This document shows, one piece after another, positions 1 to 5,405 of a stretch of 5,435 nucleotides of DNA. Source of the DNA: Thermoplasmata archaeon (GTDB taxonomy: Archaea; Thermoplasmatota; Thermoplasmata; GCA-020350865). The DNA lies in assembly GCA_020351895.1 (NCBI GenBank), contig CP070672.1:1951537-1956971 (forward strand), written 5' to 3'. A program made the position numbers and the translations under genes. The notes beneath the pieces are model-generated. The model made no database searches. It had not been told where the DNA came from and saw only the letters and a list, made by a program, of their open reading frames with translations. Numbering within the stretch: the first letter of the stretch is position 1; the number at the start of each line of letters is the position of its first letter.

Positions 1-1
1 A

Positions 2-565
2 CTTATAGAACTTCTAAGAATTGACTTTGAAAAGGGAATAAAACTCGGTCTTATGCAGATTACTGTTAAGGATGGATTTGTACTAAAGGATGTGGATCTA
101 CCTGAAAATGTGGAGATCTCCAATGTACTGAAATCCGAAGGCAACAAATATGTTTGTATCGTTAAAGTAAAAGTCCCAAAGGAATTCAAGAAGATGTTGA
201 AGGAATTTAATTTGGATCTGATATGGACCTCCCCATCCTTTATGTCAGCAGATAGGACCATCATAAGCTGTATAGGAGAAGATGAGGATCTTCGAAAATT
301 CATGGACATTGTAAAACAATTAGGGCTAATTATAAATGTGAGTTTTAAAAAGGCAGCGTACCAAGAGCACGATATCCTCTCTGTTCTAACAGATAAACAA
401 AGGGAAATAATGATTGCAGCCAAGAAGAATGGATACTACGACATGCCCAGAAAGATATCAAGCGAGGATCTTTCTAAAAAGGTAGGTATCTCCAAAGCCA
501 CCTTGCTTGAGCATCTGAGAAAGGCAGAGGTCAGGCTTATGGAAAATATTCTATCCGGGTATTGA
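2..565 (+). CDS. Bat-type HTH_10 transcriptional regulator, 5'-truncated by the window edge
   Basis: This is the C-terminal part of an archaeal HTH_10 (bacterio-opsin activator type) DNA-binding regulator, presumably cytoplasmic. The ATG at 53 would give 170 residues, but the frame is open upstream to the first base and reads LIELLRIDFEKGIKLGL straight into it. That stretch looks like protein, there is no clear ribosome binding site ahead of 53, and family members are usually over 200 residues, so the true start probably lies outside the window. Counting from the ATG at 53, residues 1-105 form a mixed alpha/beta sensory-type region with no recognised ligand motif. Residues 113-165 are the HTH_10 domain: LTDKQREIM, then GYYDMPRKIS, then the helix-turn-helix SSEDLSKKVGISKATLLEHL and the closing RKAEVRL helix. 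The TGA stop abuts the stop of convergent hyuB with no gap. The target genes are unknown; regulation of the hyu operon is possible but not shown. Confidence 0.88.
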   Translation, partial: LIELLRIDFEKGIKLGLMQITVKDGFVLKDVDLPENVEISNVLKSEGNKYVCIVKVKVPKEFKKMLKEFNLDLIWTSPSFMSADRTIISCIGEDEDLRKFMDIVKQLGLIINVSFKKAAYQEHDILSVLTDKQREIMIAAKKNGYYDMPRKISSEDLSKKVGISKATLLEHLRKAEVRLMENILSGY

Positions 566-600
566 TTATTTTCTACCTCTGATGTTTTCAGTTTCTTTTC
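566..600 (+). terminator. T-rich tract after the HTH_10 gene, possible terminator
   Basis: Directly after the regulator's stop codon the + strand has repeated short T runs (TTATTTTC, GTTTTC, GTTTCTTTTC) without an obvious hairpin. Archaeal RNA polymerase commonly terminates on such U-rich stretches, so termination of the regulator mRNA here is plausible. The tract lies inside the 3' coding end of hyuB on the other strand, so it may simply reflect lysine, glutamate and arginine codons there. Confidence 0.35.
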
Positions 601-2305
601 GATCAACCTCAAAAGTCTCAGGGTTCACATCGACACCGTAATCTTCTTTTGCGCATTCAATGGAGATTATGCCGTTTTTCACTTCCTCCGCCACCTTTTC
701 AGCAGGTCTTTTGAATGGATCTCCATATCCTCCTCCTCCACCAGCCTGCTGAAATAGAATTGCCCCGGCAGGGACCCTTTCAACAAGATCCTTTGTTGTG
801 GTTTTGTAGACCTTCCCATCCGGATACGTTATTTCGATTTTATTTAGAGTTCCTTCCTTTCCTCCGAAGAGCCCAAATGCGGCCTCCACATCCCCATCAC
901 CGAAGGTTACAACGTTTGTCTCTTTTCCCCCAATTTTAAACTTGGTTTCCACACCCAATCCTCCTCTAAAATGTCCTGCCCCTGCAGAATCCTTCCAGAA
1001 TTCGTGCAATAATAAAAGATGGGGGGTCTGTTGCTCAAACATCTCGTAGTCCTGATCCAAAACTCCTCCTGAGGCATCTATCATTCCGATATGGTCATAC
1101 CCGTCTACACCTTTTGTTCCTCCGGAGCCTCCTTTCAATCCCAAAAATCCGATATCCACATATCTATCGTTCTTTCTTGTATCGATTCCTGTTGTAAGGT
1201 AACATAAGAGCTGGTTCCAACCAGCAGTAATCCTTTCAGGTATAACGTCAGATAGAGCCCTTATTATTGCATCCGCGTTGGGAGGACACAGATGATTCCC
1301 GAATGTCGTGGCTGCTGGGTATTTGGCATTCAGGATGGTACCTTCGGGGATTATGATATTCAGTGGCCTGATCATACCATCGTTGTGGGGCATGTTCGGG
1401 TTGACCATCTGTAAAAACGTGAGTGTTGTTGCCGAGGCAGAGGAGGTATATGTCCCATTCACAAAACCATCTGTCTGATCATCTGTCTCAGAGTAATCGA
1501 AGGTTATTTTCTCATCTTCAACAGTTATCTTTACACGAATCTTATATGTGGATCCTGGGGTTTTACCGTCGTAATAAACCGTGGATTCCCCTTTGTAGAT
1601 CCCATTCGGTATGGTCCTGATTTCGGCCTTCATCATCTTCTCAGTTGAATCGAAAAGATAATCCTTATGGGATTCGAAGGTCTCTTTACCGTACTTTTCA
1701 ACCAGTTTCAAAATTCCTCTTTCTCCAACAACGCAACTGCCCATTTGCGCACGCATATCCTCTGCTACTATATCGAAGCGGATGTTGGCGAATATGAGGT
1801 CCCAGACATCCTTTCTCAATTTACCTTTCTCATACACCTTAACAGGTGGAATCCGCAAGGCCTCCTGCCAGACCTCTGTTGCATTTGGATTGTAACCTCC
1901 AGCAACGGCACCTCCGATATCGGCCTGGTGCCCCTTGCATGCCGACCATGCAATGAGTTCGCCTTCAAAGAAGATGGGCTTGTAAACTGCCACATCATTG
2001 TTCTGGTTACCCAAGGAGAAAACATCGTTGTGGAATATTACATCTCCATCGTAAATCTCATCCCCGAAGTACTTGACTATGTACTCACAAACTGGACCCA
2101 GGGAAAAGGAAAGAATGGGCAAATTCTCGGTCTGCTCCAGCATCTTTCCCTTGGCATCGTAAAGACCTGTTACAAAATCTTTTGCCTCGCAGAGAATGGG
2201 AGAGCGGGTAGTCTTGGTGAGGGCAATGCTCATCTCCTCTGTTATGGACTTGAATCTCCTAGCAAATACGGAGGCCAGTATTTTGTCTATCTTTTCATCA
2301 CTCAT
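566..2305 (-). CDS. hyuB: Hydantoinase B / oxoprolinase family protein (HyuB)
   Basis: HyuB-family subunit of 579 residues, a normal stand-alone length. Together with HyuA it should form a cytoplasmic complex acting on a cyclic amide/imide or, in the related carboxylases, a ketone. Family landmarks in order: SPILCEAKDF (35-44); FHNDVFSLGNQNNDVAVYKP (91-110), matching the usual NDP(Y/F)...H..DV segment; GHQADIGG (125-132); QEALRIPPVK (147-156); FGNHLCPPNADAI (335-347); AGAGHFRGGLGVE (441-453); GGGGGYGDP (522-530); and the closing YGVDV (556-560). The HQADIGG and QEALRIPPVK wording resembles the acetone/acetophenone carboxylase side of the family as much as N-methylhydantoinases. One oddity is Gln101, where relatives usually have His in the NDP...H..D segment. 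The ATG overlaps the hyuA stop (ATGA) and has a ribosome binding site inside hyuA. No clear terminator follows on the minus strand. Family certain, substrate unknown. Confidence 0.95.
   Translation of the reverse strand: MSDEKIDKILASVFARRFKSITEEMSIALTKTTRSPILCEAKDFVTGLYDAKGKMLEQTENLPILSFSLGPVCEYIVKYFGDEIYDGDVIFHNDVFSLGNQNNDVAVYKPIFFEGELIAWSACKGHQADIGGAVAGGYNPNATEVWQEALRIPPVKVYEKGKLRKDVWDLIFANIRFDIVAEDMRAQMGSCVVGERGILKLVEKYGKETFESHKDYLFDSTEKMMKAEIRTIPNGIYKGESTVYYDGKTPGSTYKIRVKITVEDEKITFDYSETDDQTDGFVNGTYTSSASATTLTFLQMVNPNMPHNDGMIRPLNIIIPEGTILNAKYPAATTFGNHLCPPNADAIIRALSDVIPERITAGWNQLLCYLTTGIDTRKNDRYVDIGFLGLKGGSGGTKGVDGYDHIGMIDASGGVLDQDYEMFEQQTPHLLLLHEFWKDSAGAGHFRGGLGVETKFKIGGKETNVVTFGDGDVEAAFGLFGGKEGTLNKIEITYPDGKVYKTTTKDLVERVPAGAILFQQAGGGGGYGDPFKRPAEKVAEEVKNGIISIECAKEDYGVDVNPETFEVDRKETENIRGRK
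2302..2305 (-). other. 4-base ATGA stop/start overlap of hyuA and hyuB
   Basis: On the minus strand the TGA stop of hyuA and the ATG start of hyuB share ATGA. This shows a single transcript and suggests translational coupling, which suits two subunits needed in equal amounts. Confidence 0.93.
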
Positions 2306-4407
2306 TTGATTACCCTCTCCAAGATTTCTTTCTCTTTTGTCTTTAGATACATGGTGTAACTACCGTACTTGTCACATATCACGTTATATTCAGGAGACAA
2401 GAACGTGGTTGTGTTCACCTGTTCTATGATGGCTGGCCCCTCAATTCTGTTTCCGCATTTCAATGTAAAACCATCATACACATCCAGCTCCTGGAAATCC
2501 TTTTTATTAGGGAGGTAGACATTCCTTCTACCCTTTATGGCACGTTTTGCATCCTCACCCTGGTTTTGCTCCTCCATGAATTTGGGTTTGTCAGTTTTTC
2601 CGATCAAGGTAAGTCTCATATTGATTAGTTCAATGGGAGTTCCCTCTTCCTCCAAAGAATACCCATACAATCTGTTATGCTCGGGGTGGAATTTCCGGGC
2701 AATGGATTCAAGATCAACATTATAAACCTCTTTTTTGGTGATCACAACGTTGACTTCATGATATTGTTTGCCATATCTCATGTCCAGGGAGTACCCCGGC
2801 TCGATTCTTTCCTTTGGTATTTTCTCGGAGGATAGAAGTTTTGTTCCCTCATCTTCCATCTCCTTAATAAGAGTGCCAAAGACACTGGAATCAACATTAT
2901 CAAAAGAAGTGGCATAGGTCCTGACAAAGTCATGTTTAAGATCTGACATGAGCATACCGGCGGCACAGAAAATAGAACTTTCTTTCGGTATTACCATGAC
3001 TGGTATCTCCAGTTCAAGTGCGATCATGCAGGCATGAACAGGGCCTGCCCCTCCTGCCACGACCAGTGGGAATTCCCTTGGGTCGTATCCCCGTTTCACA
3101 GACACCTCCCTCACACCAGAAGCCATATTTACATTGATGACCTGATACATACCAGCAGCTGCGTCAACTATTCCCAGGTCCAGTTTATCTGCAACATGCT
3201 TTTTAATGGCGGCTTCGGCTTTCTCGTAATTTAATGGAATTTTACCCCCTGCAAAGAAGTCCTTGTCCAGGAATCCTAAGATCAGATCGGCATCGGTTGC
3301 AGTAGGTAGCTCTCCTCCTAAATCATAGCAAGCAGGTCCTGGCTTGGCTCCTGCGCTTTGTGGACCCATACGAAGCAGGCCGCCTTCGTCTATCCACCCG
3401 ATGCTTCCTCCACCTGCACCTATTGTTACTATCCCAAGCATTGGTAGAGCAAGTCTGAGACGGTTGATTTCACCTTCTGTTGTGACCAATGGTGTTTTAT
3501 CCTTTATCAGGGCCGCATCAAAACTCGTTCCTCCCATATCCACTGTTATACAGTCATTGTAACCCTGAATCGATGTATATGCAATGCCTGCAACAGGTCC
3601 TCCTGCCGGTCCTGAGAGTAGCGTCGCTGCGGCTGTGTTTGTTGCTATTTCGGGTGATATGACACCACCGTTGGACTGCATGATGAGAAGAACACCTGAA
3701 AAACCAATATCCTTTAGCTTCATTGTTAGAGAATTTAAATAGCTTCTTAAAATGGGACCCACATAGGAATTGAGAACAGTTGTGCTTATCCTATCATAGA
3801 ATCTAATGGAAGGTAACAATTCACTTGATACCGTTAGGTATGCCCCAGGTATCTCCTTTCTAACAAGATCAGCTGCTCTCTGTTCGTGCTCCTTATTCGC
3901 AAAGGAATTCATGAAACAGATTACCACGGCTTCTATATTTTCTTTTCTGAATTTATCTAGATTATCAAGAACATCAGATTCCGAAAGAGGAACAATAATG
4001 TCTCCTTTGTAATCCAAGCGCTCCTCTATCGGGAGTCTTAGATATCTGGGAACAAGGGGGGTGGCATTCGTGAATCTATTGTTGTACTGCTCCTCTCTTA
4101 TCCCTCGCCTCATCTCAAGGGCATCCCGAAGGCCCTTAGTAGTTAGAAGTCCGGTTCTTGCTCCGTTACAGGTGAGTACCGCGTTGGTTGTCACGGTTGT
4201 CCCATGAACTATGGTCTCCACATCCTTGATGAAATCATTTAACGTAACATGCTTGCTCTCCGCCATCCTGGTTAGGCCGTCTAAAACTCCAATTGAGGGA
4301 TCATCTGGTGTGGATAGAACCTTGTAAATCTCTGATGTACCGTCTTCCTTTGTGAGAAGAAAATCTGTGAAGGTACCTCCTACGTCGATTCCGATCTTTA
4401 TACGCAA
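2302..4407 (-). CDS. hyuA: Hydantoinase A / oxoprolinase family protein (HyuA), TTG start
   Basis: HyuA-family ATP-binding subunit of 701 residues, full length. Residues 4-180 are the Hydant_A_N domain, with the phosphate-binding IDVGGTFTDF (7-16) and IVHGTTVTTNAVL (66-78). Residues about 200-495 are the Hydantoinase_A actin-like core, with LSGPAGGPVAG (264-274), DMGGTSFDAALI (290-301), IGAGGGSIGWID (329-340) and AKPGPACYDLGG (354-365), then VAGGAGPVHAC (450-460). The C-terminal domain carries DMRYGKQYHEVNV (542-554) and EGPAIIEQ (656-663). By family knowledge it binds ATP to activate the substrate carbonyl for its partner HyuB. With HyuB it totals 1280 residues, close to the fused eukaryotic 5-oxoprolinase. 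The start is TTG: an in-frame TAA lies 15 bases upstream and no ATG occurs before the first motif. The Shine-Dalgarno motif touches this TTG, so the start is not certain. First gene of the operon; substrate (hydantoin, 5-oxoproline, ketone or other) not determinable. Confidence 0.95.
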   Translation of the reverse strand: MRIKIGIDVGGTFTDFLLTKEDGTSEIYKVLSTPDDPSIGVLDGLTRMAESKHVTLNDFIKDVETIVHGTTVTTNAVLTCNGARTGLLTTKGLRDALEMRRGIREEQYNNRFTNATPLVPRYLRLPIEERLDYKGDIIVPLSESDVLDNLDKFRKENIEAVVICFMNSFANKEHEQRAADLVRKEIPGAYLTVSSELLPSIRFYDRISTTVLNSYVGPILRSYLNSLTMKLKDIGFSGVLLIMQSNGGVISPEIATNTAAATLLSGPAGGPVAGIAYTSIQGYNDCITVDMGGTSFDAALIKDKTPLVTTEGEINRLRLALPMLGIVTIGAGGGSIGWIDEGGLLRMGPQSAGAKPGPACYDLGGELPTATDADLILGFLDKDFFAGGKIPLNYEKAEAAIKKHVADKLDLGIVDAAAGMYQVINVNMASGVREVSVKRGYDPREFPLVVAGGAGPVHACMIALELEIPVMVIPKESSIFCAAGMLMSDLKHDFVRTYATSFDNVDSSVFGTLIKEMEDEGTKLLSSEKIPKERIEPGYSLDMRYGKQYHEVNVVITKKEVYNVDLESIARKFHPEHNRLYGYSLEEEGTPIELINMRLTLIGKTDKPKFMEEQNQGEDAKRAIKGRRNVYLPNKKDFQELDVYDGFTLKCGNRIEGPAIIEQVNTTTFLSPEYNVICDKYGSYTMYLKTKEKEILERVIK
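2313..2320 (-). promoter_or_regulatory. Ribosome binding site of hyuB inside the hyuA 3' end
   Basis: The minus strand reads GGAGAGGG here. The GAGG core at 2317-2314 lies 8 bases ahead of the hyuB ATG, a normal distance. This supports ATG at 2305 as the start and shows hyuB can load ribosomes itself as well as through coupling. Confidence 0.7.
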
Positions 4408-4414
4408 TCCTCCT
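4408..4414 (-). promoter_or_regulatory. Strong ribosome binding site abutting the hyuA start
   Basis: The minus strand reads AGGAGGA directly in front of the TTG codon at 4407-4405. It is a near-perfect Shine-Dalgarno sequence but leaves only one base between GGAGG and TTG. An in-frame ATA at 4401-4399 sits 7 bases from GGAGG, the normal distance, and would give MKIGIDVGGTFTD. TTG is the conventional choice; the spacing leaves doubt. Confidence 0.65.
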
Positions 4415-4450
4415 ATGGTTTAATAATATGAGAATGGGAAAGTTTTAGGT

Positions 4451-4460
4451 GATATTTGTA
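4451..4460 (-). promoter_or_regulatory. Possible TATA box of the hyuA-hyuB operon
   Basis: The minus strand reads TACAAATATC, a loose archaeal TATA-like box. A start about 25 bases downstream would give a leader of roughly 20 bases that contains the AGGAGGA ribosome binding site. A second AT-rich stretch (TATTATTAAA, 4428-4419) lies too close to the start codon to leave the ribosome binding site in the transcript, so I prefer this one. The match is weak. Confidence 0.3.
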
Positions 4461-4644
4461 GTTAACTAATGGGAATCAGTGTCGATTTCGATTTCTCATA
4501 TCTTCTTTTCACCCTTTTCTTCAGGTTCTATTTCATCTCCAAACGAATTATTCCTATTTCTTATCTATATTTTTACTTCCTATACCAGAAATTAATCGGC
4601 TAATGAAAATGGGAGAATAAACGAAACATTCATAATTTCCAAAA

Positions 4645-4654
4645 ACGATATCGT
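4645..4654. repeat. 10-base perfect palindrome ACGATATCGT
   Basis: ACGATATCGT is its own reverse complement and lies in the non-coding region ahead of the TfoX pseudogene. It could be a dimeric-regulator operator. It is about 55 bases upstream of the likely TATA box, so it could only act at a distance. GATATC cores are common throughout the window, which lowers its weight. Confidence 0.25.
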
Positions 4655-4708
4655 GAAGGTGTGATCAGATTAAAATACCTAAAAAACCGGGTAAATAATG
4701 TAATCATC

Positions 4709-4717
4709 TTTAAAATA
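4709..4717 (+). promoter_or_regulatory. Likely TATA box of the TfoX-domain pseudogene
   Basis: TTTAAAATA resembles the archaeal TATA consensus. A start about 25 bases downstream, near 4739, would give a leader of about 20 bases holding the GAGGT ribosome binding site. The signal is intact although the gene is interrupted, which suggests recent inactivation. Confidence 0.45.
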
Positions 4718-4744
4718 GATATTACGTACTTATTTCATATTCAA

Positions 4745-4749
4745 GAGGT
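4745..4749 (+). promoter_or_regulatory. Ribosome binding site of the TfoX-domain pseudogene
   Basis: GAGGT lies 8 bases before the ATG at 4758, a normal spacing. It fixes the original start codon, so the reading frame through both stops is the ancestral one. Confidence 0.65.
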
Positions 4750-4757
4750 ATGATATC

Positions 4758-5120
4758 ATGGCCTGGAAGAAATCACCTAAGGAATTGACCGATTTATTCG
4801 AAAAGGGTGTAGAAGATATCGATTGCCATAAGAAAAATATGTTTGGATTTCCCGCGTATTTTATCAACAACAACATGTTTACAGGGACCTTCGAGGGGAA
4901 TCTATTCATAAGGCTATCCGAAGATGATCGATAGAAAATCATGAAGAATTATAAGAGAGTGAAGTAATTTGAGCCCATGTCTGGAAGGCCCATGAAGGAA
5001 TATATAGTTCTTCCTAAATCGATTTATAATAATAAAAAATCATTTTCCAAATGGTTGGAAAAATCTGTAGGATATGTTTCTTCTTTACCTCCTAAGGAAA
5101 AGAAAAGGAGGAAAAAGTAA
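4758..5120 (+). pseudogene. TfoX N-terminal-domain protein, interrupted by two in-frame stops
   Basis: One frame of 121 codons runs from the ATG to the TAA at 5118-5120 with no insertion or deletion, but codon 59 is TAG (4932-4934) and codon 70 is TAA (4965-4967). Reading through both gives a full small TfoX N-terminal-domain protein: MFGFPAYFINNNMFTG (28-43), LFIRLSEDDR (49-58), then FEPMSGRPMKEYIVLP (71-86), KWLEKSVGYVSSLPP (98-112) and a lysine/arginine-rich tail (113-120). Stand-alone proteins of this type are about 110-120 residues; their function is unknown and the link to competence applies to full-length TfoX of Proteobacteria. The first stop would leave 58 residues, half the fold. 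TATA box and ribosome binding site look intact. Likely a recent pseudogene with two point mutations; stop readthrough or sequencing error are alternatives. Family assignment is strong from motif wording, made from memory. Confidence 0.82.
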
Positions 5121-5124
5121 AAAA
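5119..5124 (-). terminator. U-tract terminator for the small HTH gene
   Basis: On the minus strand this run is TTTTTT, followed after AC by TTTTT (5116-5112). It lies about 80 bases past the stop of the HTH gene at 5204 and fits an archaeal U-tract terminator. It overlaps the lysine-rich 3' end of the TfoX pseudogene on the other strand. Confidence 0.45.
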
Positions 5125-5144
5125 GATATCTAAATCCTGAACTC

Positions 5145-5160
5145 TCGAGGATAACCTCGA
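5145..5160. terminator. 6-bp stem, 4-base loop inverted repeat between convergent genes
   Basis: TCGAGG and CCTCGA are perfect complements around the loop ATAA. It lies 24 bases after the TfoX pseudogene's final stop and is followed on the + strand by ATTTTATTT (5167-5175), so it may help end that transcript. It can also form on the minus strand transcript of the HTH gene, ahead of the T6 tract. The stem is short. Confidence 0.4.
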
Positions 5161-5180
5161 ACATACATTTTATTTCACCG

Positions 5181-5196
5181 AGGATCGTTTAATCCT
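5181..5196. repeat. 5-bp stem inverted repeat after the small HTH gene
   Basis: AGGAT and ATCCT are perfect complements around CGTTTA. It lies 7 bases past the stop codon of the minus-strand HTH gene. Such a short stem may be chance or a minor part of the two-way termination zone. Confidence 0.25.
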
Positions 5197-5200
5197 AAAA

Positions 5201-5212
5201 TACTTACTTACT
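5201..5212. repeat. Three tandem TACT units over the HTH gene's stop codon
   Basis: TACT occurs three times in a row. On the minus strand this is AGTAAGTAAGTA, and the gene's TAA stop (5206-5204) lies within it. Loss of one unit would remove this stop and add about 10 residues. Three units is too few to expect frequent slippage. Confidence 0.5.
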
Positions 5213-5404
5213 ATCATCAAAAACAAACAGATTATCAATTGATGTCTTTAATGCCTTGGCTACATCATGAGCCAATTTTAAAGAGGGATTGTATTTCCCT
5301 TTTTCCAGGTAAATGATGGTCTCTCTTCTCACCCCCACCATCTTAGCCAGATCTTCCTGGGTTAAATCGTATCGTGCCCGGAGTTCCTTTATTCTTGTTT
5401 TCAT
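5204..5404 (-). CDS. Small Cro/C1-type (HTH_3) transcriptional regulator
   Basis: A 66-residue protein that is almost entirely one XRE-family helix-turn-helix domain: [48 protein letters not shown] and onward, split here as [14 protein letters not shown] (1-14), the first HTH helix [10 protein letters not shown] (15-24), the recognition helix [11 protein letters not shown] (26-36) and [23 protein letters not shown] (38-60). This length and wording match the YozG-like regulators common in archaea and bacteria, which often sit beside a small membrane protein gene. It should be a DNA-binding dimer in the cytoplasm with no ligand domain. The ATG is the first start after an in-frame TAG (5416-5414). 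An AGGT motif lies 7 bases upstream, and a TATA-like box about 25 bases upstream would instead suit a leaderless mRNA. It converges with the TfoX pseudogene. The target is unknown. Confidence 0.9.
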   Translation of the reverse strand: MKTRIKELRARYDLTQEDLAKMVGVRRETIIYLEKGKYNPSLKLAHDVAKALKTSIDNLFVFDDSK

Positions 5405-5405
5405 T

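Larger units (their letters stand above)
4408..4757. other. 350-base AT-rich divergent intergenic region
   Basis: This region separates hyuA (-) from the TfoX pseudogene (+) and is visibly more AT-rich than the hyu genes. It holds weak TATA-like boxes for both directions, two identical AATGGGAA octamers (4433-4440 and 4468-4475) with a near copy AATGGGAG at 4608-4615, a short tandem TCGATT repeat at 4482-4493, and a perfect 10-base palindrome ACGATATCGT at 4645-4654. I see no tRNA, no structured RNA and no convincing small gene in it. Confidence 0.6.

Noticed and set aside
53..55. ATG at 53 as the true start of the HTH_10 regulator
   Set aside because: The frame is open and protein-like to the window edge, no clear ribosome binding site precedes it, and the protein would be shorter than the family norm.
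1667..2359. Long 230-codon plus-strand frame antisense to hyuB and the hyuA end
   Set aside because: The minus-strand HyuB motifs are unambiguous in this stretch. The antisense frame shows no family features and arises from the codon pattern of the real gene.
4497..4556. Possible small minus-strand coding remnant reading NSFGDEIEPEEKGEKKI before a stop
   Set aside because: There is a TAG in frame just upstream, no start codon and no family likeness; simple lysine/glutamate wording appears easily in AT-rich purine-rich DNA.
4730..4942. Open 70-codon frame on the minus strand across the start of the TfoX gene
   Set aside because: It is antisense to the conserved TfoX motifs, has no recognisable domain and no good ribosome binding site; it is a shadow of the broken gene.
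4977..5120. C-terminal half of the TfoX gene restarting at ATG codon 74 as a separate small protein
   Set aside because: No well-placed ribosome binding site precedes it and it would lack half of the domain; a pseudogene explains it better.
4408..5203. Mobile element, integration site, CRISPR array or tRNA in the gene-poor right part
   Set aside because: No transposase or integrase motif, no long terminal inverted repeats, no regularly spaced repeats and no cloverleaf-like segment could be found.
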